From NCBI GenBank assembly GCA_018333715.1, contig JAGXSW010000127.1, forward strand, positions 1 through 32,503: a DNA stretch of 32,503 nt. The letters run 5' to 3'. Both the position numbers and the translations under genes were made by a program. The notes beneath the pieces were generated by a model. The model saw only the letters and a program-made list of their open reading frames with translations, searched no databases and was not told the DNA's origin. Shown here in pieces: positions 21,737 through 29,303 of this stretch (positions within the stretch are counted from its first letter, which is position 1; the number at the start of each line of letters is the position of its first letter). The DNA comes from Syntrophaceae bacterium (GTDB lineage: Bacteria; Desulfobacterota; BSN033; UBA1163).

Positions 21737-23015
21737 TGTCAAAAAAGTCTTTTACCCTTTTGATGGCGCAGAACTCTCCGCACATGGTGCAAACATCTTT
21801 TTCACTTGACTTTCCCTCTTCGTGATATCGCCTCGCCTTCTCCGGATCAATCGAAAGTTCTATCTGTCTCTCCCAGTCAAAAGCCTTTCGAGCCTTCGCC
21901 ATTCCAATATCCTGCTCAAGCGCCTTCTTGTTCCCTCGTGCAATATCAGCCGCATGGCCTGCAATCCGTGTGGCAATCACCCCTTCCCTCACATCCTCCA
22001 CAGTAGGGAGTTTCAGATGTTCCGACGGTGTCACATAACACAGAAAATCGGCTCCGGCTTTGCCTGCAATGGCGCCGCCAATGGCACAGGTGATGTGATC
22101 ATATCCCGGAGAGATATCAGTCACCAGAGGCCCCAGGACATAGAAGGGAGCTCCCTTACATAATCTCTTCTCTAAAATGACATTTGCTTCAATCTGGTCA
22201 AGCGGAACATGGCCAGGTCCCTCAATCATCACCTGAACTCCCTCCGCCCATGCCCTCTCCGTCAATTCTCCGAGAATGATTGTCTCCAGCACCTGGGGCC
22301 TGTCCGTTGCATCGACCAGACAACCGGGCCTCAATCCATCGCCAAGGCTCAGGGTGACATCATGTTTCCTGGCAATCTCAAGGACCCTGTCAAAATGTTC
22401 ATAGAGCGGATTCTCCTGATTGTTATAGACCATCCATTCAATGAGAAAGGATCCACCCCGGCTTACGACCCCCAAAAGCCGATGACTCCGTTTCAGCCGT
22501 TCAACAGTGTTTCGGGTCACTCCGCAATGAAGGGTCATAAAATCAACGCCCTCTTCCGCCTGACGTTCGATGACCTCAAAGAGATCCTCAACCCTCATCC
22601 TGGCAAGAGCATTTCTCTTCCTGGCCGCTTCGATGGCGGCCTCATAGATGGGAACCGTTCCCACCGGGATGGAAGCGTGACGAATGATCTCCCTGCGGAT
22701 GGCATCGATATCTCCCCCCGTGCTCAGATCCATAACGGCATCGGTTCCTGCCTGAATCGAAACTTCCAATTTCCTCAACTCTTCTTCGAGATCGATGTGA
22801 TCGGAGGAGGTCCCGAGATTGGTATTTACTTTGATCCTGAGCCCTTCGCCAATGCCCAAAGGCTTCACGCCTCGGTGATTTCGATTGGTTGGAATGACAA
22901 TCCGGCCGGAAGCGATCTTTTCCCGGAGCCGTTCTGTGGAAACGTCTTCGTCTCTCGCGACAATCTCCATCTCTTTTGTGACGATGCCCTGCTGGGCTTC
23001 GATTTTTTGAGTCAT
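21732..23015 (-). CDS. thiC: Phosphomethylpyrimidine synthase
   Basis: A 427-residue ThiC of the short type, which rearranges aminoimidazole ribotide to HMP phosphate by radical SAM chemistry. The C-terminal cluster motif is CTMCGEFC (about 410-417). Core motifs LSTGGDI, TLHCGVT, SRGGSFL, EGPGHVP and GPLVTDISPGYDHIT are all present. AGGGAG lies 5 nt before ATG. It follows the thiD-thiN gene by 86 bp and is expected to be under the same TPP riboswitch. It supplies the HMP-P used by its neighbour. Confidence 0.96.
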   Translation of the reverse strand: MTQKIEAQQGIVTKEMEIVARDEDVSTERLREKIASGRIVIPTNRNHRGVKPLGIGEGLRIKVNTNLGTSSDHIDLEEELRKLEVSIQAGTDAVMDLSTGGDIDAIRREIIRHASIPVGTVPIYEAAIEAARKRNALARMRVEDLFEVIERQAEEGVDFMTLHCGVTRNTVERLKRSHRLLGVVSRGGSFLIEWMVYNNQENPLYEHFDRVLEIARKHDVTLSLGDGLRPGCLVDATDRPQVLETIILGELTERAWAEGVQVMIEGPGHVPLDQIEANVILEKRLCKGAPFYVLGPLVTDISPGYDHITCAIGGAIAGKAGADFLCYVTPSEHLKLPTVEDVREGVIATRIAGHAADIARGNKKALEQDIGMAKARKAFDWERQIELSIDPEKARRYHEEGKSSEKDVCTMCGEFCAIKRVKDFFDK

Positions 23016-23101
23016 AACACTCCCTTCTTTCCATTAGTGAGTTGCGGGTGGGAAGCAGGACGTAGAAAAATCCAAAATGTTTCCTCTATTTTCTTCCACT
23101 A

Positions 23102-24433
23102 TTATCCACCCGCTACTTTCATAATCTTATTGACCACCTCTATCGGGTTTCTTCCCAGCACACGGATCATGGGTTCCTTACCGATATCTCCTTCGTCATA
23201 GACGAAATCAGGAACGCGGTTTAATTTCCTGATGACCTCTTTCACTCCCCATTCCAGCGAAGAGCCCTCTTTCTCTTTCACCTTCTTCGGTTCGAGCCTT
23301 CGGTCAAAACGACCGATGAGGAACCCTTTTCCCTCCAGTTGCGTAACCTTCTCTTTTGAATAACGGATATTCATAGCTGACCGGTATTCAGGATTAAATT
23401 GCATGACTGTTAGAATGATGTTGGCAACGTGCCGGGAGGCGCCAAACTCAGGATCACCAAAAGTGGCCACTGAATCTTTGAATCGAACAATCCTTCCCGG
23501 AAAGGCAGCCACATCTGCCCACTCTTCTGCATAAGGGAGTCCATAACCTAAATTGGAAGAGACTTCCGGAATCAGATATCCCGCCTTCTCTTCTTTCAAC
23601 ATCTCCATTGCCCTCTTTAATTCCTCGATGACAGAATACCGCTCCATCTCCTTTAGAACATAAGCTGTCGGATGGGTGGGACCCGTTCCTTTCCCGAGGG
23701 TTAAACCGGCCCGGATCGCCATGGTGATAAAATTCTTTGCCATTCTCACCGCTCCCGGAACAGTCTCCCCTCTGGCCAGAAACGTCGCAATCGCTGAAGC
23801 AAAGGTACAACCGGTTCCGTGGGTATTTTTCGTTTCAATCCTCGCGCTTTCAAACTCAATATAGTCCTCTCCGTCGAAGAGAATATCGATCGCTTTTCCT
23901 TTTAGGTGGCCTCCTTTGATCACCACATTCTTCGCTCCCAGTCTCCAGATATCAATGGCCGCCTTTCTCATCTCATCGAGTGAATTCACTCGATGGCCTG
24001 TGAGGACAGAAGCTTCAAACAGATTTGGCGTGGCCACTGTCGCCAGAGGGATCAACCGTTGGATGACCGCCTTCTGGGCATCCTTTCGAAGCAGGTGAGC
24101 TCCGCTCTTGGAGACCATCACAGGATCAACCACCACTTTCTCCACGCCATATTGTTCAATCTTTTTAGCCACTACTTCAACGATCTCCTTGCTTGACAGC
24201 ATCCCTGTTTTAATGGCGTCAGCGCCAATATCGGAGAGAACAGAATCGATCTGTTTCTCCACAAAAGAGACAGACACTTCATGGATGGCCTGAACACCTA
24301 TGGTGTTTTGTGCGGTAAGCGCGGTGAGGACACTCATCCCATAGCCGCCCAGAAGGGTGATCGCCTTCAGGTCTGCCTGAATCCCTGCCCCTCCCCCGGA
24401 ATCCGACCCGGCAATCGTCAATATTCGTTTCAT
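23102..24433 (-). CDS. thiD: Bifunctional HMP(-P) kinase / thiamine-phosphate synthase (ThiD-ThiN fusion)
   Basis: The start is placed at 24433, because GGAGACC precedes this ATG and MKRILTIAGSDSGGGAGIQADLKA is the standard ThiD beginning; the longer frame to 24469 is rejected. Of 443 residues, about 1-260 are ThiD (KTGMLSS, VVDPVMVSKSG, NTHGTGCTFASAIA anion hole). About 270-435 form a ThiN domain (PEVSSNLGYGLPYAEEWADV, FGDPEFGASRHVANIIL, RFDRRLEP). ThiN is the non-ThiE type of thiamine-phosphate synthase known from archaea and some bacteria. The two domains phosphorylate HMP-P and join it to the thiazole moiety. Together with ThiC this makes the HMP branch plus coupling in two genes; no thiazole gene is here. 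Confidence 0.93.
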   Translation of the reverse strand: MKRILTIAGSDSGGGAGIQADLKAITLLGGYGMSVLTALTAQNTIGVQAIHEVSVSFVEKQIDSVLSDIGADAIKTGMLSSKEIVEVVAKKIEQYGVEKVVVDPVMVSKSGAHLLRKDAQKAVIQRLIPLATVATPNLFEASVLTGHRVNSLDEMRKAAIDIWRLGAKNVVIKGGHLKGKAIDILFDGEDYIEFESARIETKNTHGTGCTFASAIATFLARGETVPGAVRMAKNFITMAIRAGLTLGKGTGPTHPTAYVLKEMERYSVIEELKRAMEMLKEEKAGYLIPEVSSNLGYGLPYAEEWADVAAFPGRIVRFKDSVATFGDPEFGASRHVANIILTVMQFNPEYRSAMNIRYSKEKVTQLEGKGFLIGRFDRRLEPKKVKEKEGSSLEWGVKEVIRKLNRVPDFVYDEGDIGKEPMIRVLGRNPIEVVNKIMKVAGG

Positions 24434-24477
24434 TTCGGTCTCCTTATCTGTCCTTAATTTAGGGACCACACAAATGA

Positions 24478-24617
24478 TGGTCTCATAAAAAGTCGAAAAA
24501 TCCTAATGATCGTCATTCCCCGACTTGATCGGGGAATCCAGTAATCTCAAACACTTATGAAAACACTGGACACCGGTTCCTGCCGCAGGACCGGTGAGAC
24601 GACTTTTTACGAGACCA
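24478..24617. mobile_element. 140-bp MITE-like element between the thi riboswitch terminator and thiD
   Basis: Terminal inverted repeats of 18 bp with one mismatch: TGGTCTCATAAAAAGTCG (24478-24495) and CGACTTTTTACGAGACCA (24600-24617). The interior has the GTCATTCC ... GGAATCCAG hairpin and a second hairpin, the best preserved copy of the GTCATTCC family in the window. On the thi transcript it directly follows the terminator U-tract and ends 44 nt before the thiD start. It adds two hairpins to the leader but leaves the thiD ribosome binding site intact. Confidence 0.82.
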
Positions 24618-24661
24618 CAAAAACAAAAAGCCGTAACTCCAATGAATGGTATTACGGCTTT
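24616..24661 (-). terminator. Rho-independent terminator of the TPP riboswitch
   Basis: On the minus strand AAAGCCGTAA (24661-24652) pairs with TTACGGCTTT (24636-24627), followed by TTTTTGTTTTTG. It lies directly downstream of the aptamer and is the expected expression platform: TPP binding would favour termination before thiD. Confidence 0.85.
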
Positions 24662-24675
24662 CTCCACCCTTTTTA

Positions 24676-24777
24676 CCGCTTCCCTTCGCTGGAATTACCC
24701 GAACAGGTTCAGAGGGTCTCCTTGCCCCGCTAATGCGGGGCAAAGACTCTCAGCCCACGTGAGCTCCCCTAGCTATC
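24676..24777 (-). promoter_or_regulatory. TPP (thiamine pyrophosphate) riboswitch aptamer
   Basis: Read on the minus strand, the conserved parts are GGGGAGC (P2), GGCTGAGAGTC (pyrimidine-binding J3-2 with CUGAGA), then a P3 extension with TTGCCCCGC-ATTA-GCGGGGCAA as a perfect 9-bp hairpin. GACCCTCTGAACCTGTTCGG, TAATTCCAGCG and AAGGGAAG follow (P4/P5, pyrophosphate-binding). This is the canonical THI-box element and explains regulation of thiD-thiN and thiC. Confidence 0.95.
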
Positions 24778-24786
24778 TTATCCTAT

Positions 24787-24815
24787 ATTCTTACAAAAGA
24801 ATCTGAAAATGTCAA
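24787..24815 (-). promoter_or_regulatory. Promoter of the thi operon
   Basis: Minus-strand TTGACA (24815-24810) and AAGAAT (24792-24787) with a 17-bp spacer. The start would fall about 10 nt before the riboswitch. The -10 box is a poor match. Confidence 0.5.
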
Positions 24816-24854
24816 ATCGGCCATCAGCTATTCAGACTGGTAATGGAGAAGCCT

Positions 24855-24961
24855 GGGGTCAGACTTAAATATTGATATTTAAGGACAGAATGAAAGATTA
24901 TTTTGTTTTCAAGGAGAGCAAGAAAAAATCTCAACAAGTCCAATAAGTCAAGCCTGACCCC
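24855..24961. repeat. 107-bp element with GGGGTCAG ends
   Basis: Bounded by GGGGTCAGACTT and AAGCCTGACCCC, inverted with few mismatches; the interior is AT-rich without an ORF. It looks like a small MITE or REP-type element between the thi promoter and the yraN end. Confidence 0.6.
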
Positions 24962-24978
24962 GAAGATAACTTCTTTTT

Positions 24979-25362
24979 TTATCCCCAACTCAAACCAAAG
25001 GCATCCCTGATCAGTTCGATCTCTTCTCCTTTTTGCCTGAGAAGGATGGCTATGACATCAAACCTTGCCTTTACATCTTTGAGTCGCTTCTCATTTAAAT
25101 AGTTCAGGGCAACTTTTGAAAGCTGTCTTTGTTTCCGAGAGTTGACAGCCAGCTGAGGTGGGCCAAATTCCGTGGAGGTTCGAGTTTTCACTTCGATAAA
25201 GACCAGAGCATCCTTTTCTTTGGCAATAATGTCCATCTCCCCCATTTTACAGACATAATTTTTTTCAAGGATGCGATATCCGTTCTTTTTTAAAAACCGT
25301 AGGGCAATCTCTTCGCCCTTTTTGCCAAGCGCCTTTTTGTCCATATTTTGCACAGCATTCAA
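24979..25362 (-). CDS. yraN: YraN family endonuclease-like protein (UPF0102)
   Basis: A 127-residue protein with the YraN pattern LGKKGEEIALRFLKKNGYRILEKNY, GEMDIIAKEKDALVFIEVKTR (PD-(D/E)XK-like core: Asp, Glu, Lys) and FDVIAI. The family is a predicted nuclease of unknown role, commonly next to rnhB as here. Met7 (25344) could also be the start; neither has a ribosome binding site, and a repeat begins directly upstream. It is the last gene of the rpsP-trmD-rplS-rnhB group. Confidence 0.9.
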   Translation of the reverse strand: MNAVQNMDKKALGKKGEEIALRFLKKNGYRILEKNYVCKMGEMDIIAKEKDALVFIEVKTRTSTEFGPPQLAVNSRKQRQLSKVALNYLNEKRLKDVKARFDVIAILLRQKGEEIELIRDAFGLSWG

Positions 25363-25363
25363 A

Positions 25364-25450
25364 TCCGAAATTCGAATATCGAAATCCGAAACAATTTCAA
25401 AATTTCAAAATCCCAAACTTGTTTTGAAAATTAGGATTTTGAGAATTCGT
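25364..25450. repeat. AT-rich inverted repeat with approximate 8-nt periodicity
   Basis: The left part has runs such as TCGAATAT and twice TTCAAAAT. The right part has GTTTTGAA, TTTTGAGA and TAGAATTT, roughly complementary. The layout (inverted halves, units of about 8 nt) recalls the clearer octamer arrays elsewhere, but the units are more decayed. It separates rnhB from yraN. Confidence 0.5.
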
Positions 25451-25501
25451 GCTTCGGGTTTAGAATTTTTCTCCTTATCTCCGATTCTCCCTATCTCCCC
25501 A

Positions 25502-26128
25502 TCACAAATATTCTTTTACGCCCCGGAAGGTCTTCCGGTGGATTTCGCAGATGCCGAATCTCTCAATGGCCTTCCGGTGCTCTTTTGTCCCGTAACCTTT
25601 GTGTTTGGCAAAATGATATTGAGGGTACTTCTCGTGGCACTCCAGCATCATACGGTCCCGGGTTACCTTGGCCACGATGGATGCCGCCGCAATGGAGTTG
25701 CAAATCTGGTCTCCTTTGCGGATGGGCTTCTGGGGTACGGGAAAATGGAGGGTCTGATTTCCATCGATCAGAATAAAATCGGGGGGCAAGGGAAGACTAC
25801 CAACAGCCAGGACCATCGCTTTCAAAGTGGCCTGGAGGATATTGAGGAGATCGATCTCCTTGTGATGGACTACACCGAGCCCGACGCCAAGGGCTTTCTG
25901 ATAGATGTGTTTGTAAAGTTCTTCTCGTTTCCTGGAGGATATCTTCTTGGAATCAAAGAGCTTCTGACCGATACCTTCTTCCGGAAGGATGACAGCCGAG
26001 GCTACGACAGGCCCGGCGAGAGGGCCTCTTCCCGCCTCATCCACACCGGCAACCCGCCGGTAGCCCTGCCCATGGTACATCTTTTCGAAATAGTCCATGG
26101 GCTGAGCGGGAAGAGAAGGAAAAAGCAT
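25502..26128 (-). CDS. rnhB: Ribonuclease HII
   Basis: A 208-residue RNase HII, which removes RNA from RNA-DNA hybrids and misincorporated ribonucleotides. The catalytic set is visible: Asp and Glu in GVDEAGRGPLAGPV, DSKK, Asp in ILIDGN, and Asp in AKVTRDRMM. The C-terminal HKGYGTKEHRKAI is typical. The start is uncertain (26128 or Met11); no ribosome binding site is seen, and octamer array D lies directly upstream. Confidence 0.94.
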   Translation of the reverse strand: MLFPSLPAQPMDYFEKMYHGQGYRRVAGVDEAGRGPLAGPVVASAVILPEEGIGQKLFDSKKISSRKREELYKHIYQKALGVGLGVVHHKEIDLLNILQATLKAMVLAVGSLPLPPDFILIDGNQTLHFPVPQKPIRKGDQICNSIAAASIVAKVTRDRMMLECHEKYPQYHFAKHKGYGTKEHRKAIERFGICEIHRKTFRGVKEYL

Positions 26129-26140
26129 CGCAAAACCGAT

Positions 26141-26226
26141 TGGAATGATGGAATAGTGGAATATTGGGTTTTTAAGATTCAGTATTTCTTCCCATCATTC
26201 CATCATTCCATCGTTCCATTATTCCA
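26141..26226. repeat. Octamer array D, inverted pair (TGGAATNN / NNATTCCA)
   Basis: The left half has three clear 8-nt units, such as TGGAATGA, and one decayed (26141-26172). The right half has four clear units, such as TCATTCCA, and one decayed (26187-26226). The motif is different from arrays A-C but the plan is the same: a 6-nt core plus two variable bases, period 8, inverted halves. It begins 12 nt from the rnhB start and ends 1 nt from the rplS stop codon. Confidence 0.85.
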
Positions 26227-26227
26227 T

Positions 26228-26581
26228 TTAATTTACCTGTTTCTTTTCGCCCCGGATCCTGGCCGCCTTGCCTTTCAGGCCTCTCAAATAGAAGAGCTTT
26301 GCCCGTCTCACCTTACCGCGGCTGATCACATCGATCCGATCAATTCTGGGGGAATGCATAGGAAAGATTCTTTCCACCCCTATCCCGTAGGAGATCTTCC
26401 TGACAGTGAAGCTTGACCGGATCCCTCCTGCCTTTTTGCGAATGACCACTCCTTCAAATGGCTGTATTCTCTCTTTTTCTCCCTCGATGATCTTCACGTG
26501 GACCCGGACCGTATCACCCACCTTGAATGGGGTGAGGTCCGTTCGTAACTGTTCTCTTTCAATCAGCTCTAACGGATTCAT
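26228..26581 (-). CDS. rplS: 50S ribosomal protein L19
   Basis: A 117-residue L19 with F[21 protein letters not shown], [32 protein letters not shown] and [23 protein letters not shown] precedes ATG. It is placed in the usual rpsP-rimM-trmD-rplS group, 13 nt after the RNA methyltransferase gene. Confidence 0.97.
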   Translation of the reverse strand: MNPLELIEREQLRTDLTPFKVGDTVRVHVKIIEGEKERIQPFEGVVIRKKAGGIRSSFTVRKISYGIGVERIFPMHSPRIDRIDVISRGKVRRAKLFYLRGLKGKAARIRGEKKQVN

Positions 26582-26594
26582 CTTACTCTCCCTT

Positions 26595-27161
26595 CTATTC
26601 GATGCGTTCGCCTAACAGCCGATCCAGGATGATGGCAACAGCTGAACGAACCGAGAGGTGATTATAACCTTTCCCTTCAATCGGCGCCAATACATAATCT
26701 GAACTTCCTTTAACCTCCAGGGTCAAACCCCATCCGGTCCCAAACAGAAGAAAAAACGGAGTTTCCCTAACCTCCAACAGTTTCCGAAACCCTCCATAAC
26801 CAATACAATCGGGGTAAGGAGAGGCTCCGGTGGCAACCCTCTTGGCTTTCTTCTGATGGAGACGCGAAATTTCCTGATCCGCCTCATCAATGCTTCGGGA
26901 CACCCGGACAAGGGAGAGGGCTTCTTTTCTCGTGGTATTATACACTGAGCCTGCCCCCTGCCTCCAATGGCTGGTGATCCTCTCCACCAACTCCACCTGG
27001 CTTTCAAGGGGAGTGATGATGAAAAAACCTCCCAGTCCGAACGTTCTCGCACAGCGGGAAATATCGTGAATATCGAAGTTGGTCACAGCGGTCGTGACCA
27101 CCTCTCTTCTCCTGTCATAGACAGGATGGTGAACCAATCCGATGTAGAGATTAGAGGACAT
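26595..27161 (-). CDS. SPOUT-like SAM-dependent RNA methyltransferase (PF09936 type)
   Basis: The start is placed at the ATG 27161 ([18 protein letters not shown]); the longer frame starts with TTG. The 188-residue protein has [43 protein letters not shown] (key residues NFDIHDISR and [10 protein letters not shown]), then [13 protein letters not shown] and [23 protein letters not shown], a trefoil-knot SAM site. Genes of this family regularly sit between trmD and rplS in Desulfobacterota. The RNA target is not known to me. Confidence 0.85.
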   Translation of the reverse strand: MSSNLYIGLVHHPVYDRRREVVTTAVTNFDIHDISRCARTFGLGGFFIITPLESQVELVERITSHWRQGAGSVYNTTRKEALSLVRVSRSIDEADQEISRLHQKKAKRVATGASPYPDCIGYGGFRKLLEVRETPFFLLFGTGWGLTLEVKGSSDYVLAPIEGKGYNHLSVRSAVAIILDRLLGERIE

Positions 27162-27187
27162 TTTCCAGAAAAATAGCCCCAATTATC

Positions 27188-27300
27188 TCCCTCTTCCCTG
27201 GCGCCTGCCTGCACGAAGCGTTTCGGCGAAGGCAGGGGAGAGGGGGAAACAAGCCATGTTCACCCCCACCCTCACCCTCCCCCATCAAGGGGGAGGGAAT
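27188..27300. repeat. Two adjacent inverted repeats between trmD and the RNA methyltransferase gene
   Basis: The first (27188-27248) has CCTGCC (27204-27209) and GGCAGG (27231-27236) around CGAAGCGTTTCG, with CCCTCTTCCC/GGGGAGAGGG outside. The second has CCCTCCCCC (27275-27283), ATCAA, GGGGGAGGG (27289-27297), a perfect 9-bp stem. Both belong to the C/G-rich classes seen elsewhere in the window. Confidence 0.6.
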
Positions 27301-27338
27301 TCTTTGTTATATTTTCATCGTTTGAGGAAATGCGCCCG

Positions 27339-28076
27339 TCACGAAACATCCTTTTTTGATATCTCTTCCAGGATCTTTTTATCTTCCTCAGAAAGAGAAG
27401 CTTTGCTGAACAGATCCGGCCTTCTCATCCACGTTCGTCTCAGGGCCTCTTTCCTTCTCCAGAGAGAGATCGCATGATGGTTTCCCGAAAGGAGGACTTC
27501 GGGAACTTCATACCCCCTGAAACTTGCAGGCCTGGTATACTGGGGATATTCCAGCAAAGAACCAAAGAAGGAATCTTCCTCCGCCGACCGGTCCGACCCG
27601 AGCGCTCCGGGCAAAAGCCTTGTGACCGCATCGATCAGAACCATGGCGGCCAGTTCTCCTCCGGTCAGAACATAATCCCCGATCGATATCTCCTCATCGA
27701 TGAAGAGATCCCTCACCCTCTCATCCACTCCTTCATACCTGCCGCAGAGAAGAATGAGGTGGGATCGTGAAGAGAGTTCCCTCACCATCTCCTGATTCAA
27801 CGGCTTTCCTTCGGGAGTGAGATAGATTGTCCTGACCGATGGATCTTCTGATTTCACCTGTTCAATGGCCCGGGCAATGGGTTCCACTTTCATCACCATG
27901 CCCTGCCCTCCGCCATAGGGAGCATCATCGACGATCCGGTGCTTATCAAGGGCAAAGTCCCGGATATTGATCGTTCTCACCTCGATCAGCCCTTTTTTAA
28001 TCGCTTTGGCCAGGATGCTCTCCTGAAAGGGAGAAGAAAACATCTCCGGGAAAAGGGTGAGGATGTCAAATCTCAT
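27339..28076 (-). CDS. trmD: tRNA (guanine-37-N1) methyltransferase
   Basis: A 245-residue Trm[28 protein letters not shown], the knot region [13 protein letters not shown] and [21 protein letters not shown], then [13 protein letters not shown] and LSGNHHAI. It methylates G37 of tRNA to prevent frameshifting. The gene overlaps rimM by 11 bp and uses a GGAGGAGG within the rimM end. Confidence 0.97.
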   Translation of the reverse strand: MRFDILTLFPEMFSSPFQESILAKAIKKGLIEVRTINIRDFALDKHRIVDDAPYGGGQGMVMKVEPIARAIEQVKSEDPSVRTIYLTPEGKPLNQEMVRELSSRSHLILLCGRYEGVDERVRDLFIDEEISIGDYVLTGGELAAMVLIDAVTRLLPGALGSDRSAEEDSFFGSLLEYPQYTRPASFRGYEVPEVLLSGNHHAISLWRRKEALRRTWMRRPDLFSKASLSEEDKKILEEISKKDVS

Positions 28077-28593
28077 CTTCCTCCTCCCACAACCCCTCCA
28101 TCCGGACCACTGTCATCACCCTTCTTTGACGGTCAATGCTCTGGATCACCCCTTCGGTTGCCGGCAGAAAGATCTCCCCTCTCTTTCCCTCGACGACATA
28201 GATATCATGGGCGCCTGTTGGAAAGATCTTCTTCACCGTCCCGATCCTTTTGCCCTTCTCTGTCTCCACCGCCATCCCCAGAATCTCGAACCAGTAATAT
28301 TCCCCTTCTTCGGGCTCGGGGAGGTCTTCTCTGCGGACGAGAATCTCCTTACCGATGAGACCCTCCGTCTCTTCGATCTTTTCGATCCCTTTCAATCTTA
28401 GGATAAGGCGTGGCGGTTGAGGGGTGACTTCCAGAACTTCAAAGGGTTCCAGTCTTCCTGAGTCGTCCTTGATGAAAACCTTCTGATAAAGGAGAAAGCG
28501 GTCGGGGTCGTCCCCGAAATAATCTACTTTGATCTTCCCCCTGACCCCATGGGGCTTGCCCACCCTCCCGATCGGGTAAAGAGTTTGCTCCAT
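28066..28593 (-). CDS. rimM: 16S rRNA processing protein RimM
   Basis: A 175-residue RimM with the N-terminal barrel ([15 protein letters not shown]) and the PRC-barrel part ([46 protein letters not shown]). It aids 30S maturation with S19. It starts 6 nt after the khpA stop and overlaps trmD. Confidence 0.96.
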   Translation of the reverse strand: MEQTLYPIGRVGKPHGVRGKIKVDYFGDDPDRFLLYQKVFIKDDSGRLEPFEVLEVTPQPPRLILRLKGIEKIEETEGLIGKEILVRREDLPEPEEGEYYWFEILGMAVETEKGKRIGTVKKIFPTGAHDIYVVEGKRGEIFLPATEGVIQSIDRQRRVMTVVRMEGLWEEEDEI

Positions 28594-28599
28594 GGGTCT

Positions 28600-28836
28600 C
28601 TATTCGATGATTTCCAGGACAGAGCGTTTACCCAGATTGGCAGAAGCCGCTCCCAGAATCACGCGGATGGCCCTTGCCGTTCTGCCCTGTTTTCCGATCA
28701 CCTTCCCCAGATCATCCTTTGCTACGGAGAGCTCGATGACCGAGGTCCTCTCCCCTTCGACTTCAGAAACCCTGACCTGCTCCGGATGGTCGACCAATGC
28801 CTTGGCGATAAACTCAATCAACTCCTTTGTCGTCAT
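28600..28836 (-). CDS. khpA: KH-domain RNA-binding protein KhpA (YlqC)
   Basis: A 78-residue single KH domain with the RNA-binding GxxG loop [12 protein letters not shown] and [14 protein letters not shown] before it. KhpA usually pairs with KhpB and is found between rpsP and rimM as here. A GGAGG run stands directly before the ATG. Confidence 0.95.
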   Translation of the reverse strand: MTTKELIEFIAKALVDHPEQVRVSEVEGERTSVIELSVAKDDLGKVIGKQGRTARAIRVILGAASANLGKRSVLEIIE

Positions 28837-28907
28837 CCTCCCACCTCCAATTCGAGCAACCGCTCTCGGAGAGATCCCTGGAAATCAATCCTGGGAGAAA
28901 AGGCAAT

Positions 28908-29177
28908 CTATTCTTTTTTGCCCTCCGCCAACTTCTTCGTCACACCCGAACGAATCAGAAGCTGACGGACGGTCGGGGTGGGCTGGACTCCCTTTTTCAG
29001 CCAGCCTATCGCCTTCTCTTCCTTAATTCGGACTTCTGCCGGATCTTTCCCTGGATCGTAAGTCCCTACCTGTTCGATAAACCTCCCGTCTCTTGGGGAA
29101 CGGCGGTCTGCAACCACAATCCGATAAAAAGGCTTCTTCTTCCCGCCAAATCTCATCAATCTCATTGATGCAGCCAT
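28908..29177 (-). CDS. rpsP: 30S ribosomal protein S16
   Basis: The start is at 29177 ([20 protein letters not shown], the S16 beginning), because an extended Shine-Dalgarno sequence AAAGGAGGTGATC lies just upstream; the frame to 29264 is rejected. The protein is 89 residues: [23 protein letters not shown] and [16 protein letters not shown]. It opens the ribosomal maturation group. Confidence 0.96.
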   Translation of the reverse strand: MAASMRLMRFGGKKKPFYRIVVADRRSPRDGRFIEQVGTYDPGKDPAEVRIKEEKAIGWLKKGVQPTPTVRQLLIRSGVTKKLAEGKKE

Positions 29178-29223
29178 ATTGCTTTGATCACCTCCTTTAT
29201 CAAAAAATCGCATAGGGCAGAGA

Positions 29224-29280
29224 GTAGCGTCGGCATTTATTGCCGACGACCCCTTCGCCCCCAATAAATGGGGGCGCTAC
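29224..29280. repeat. Two-hairpin dispersed repeat (GTAGCG family), copy 2
   Basis: GTAGCG (29224-29229) and CGCTAC (29275-29280) close a 57-bp element made of CGTCGGCA-TTTAT-TGCCGACG and CGCCCCCA-ATAAA-TGGGGGCG, both perfect 8-bp stems with AT-rich 5-nt loops. It lies between ffh and rpsP. Copy 1 is at 2069-2123. Confidence 0.8.
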
Positions 29281-29303
29281 ACAAAACCATGCGCTATGTG
29301 TCT

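Noticed and set aside
22209-23201. 330-codon plus-strand ORF opposite thiC
   Set aside because: Antisense shadow of thiC; no protein family resemblance.
25271-26416. 381-codon plus-strand ORF across yraN, rnhB and rplS
   Set aside because: It is antisense to three clearly recognised genes with intact motifs.
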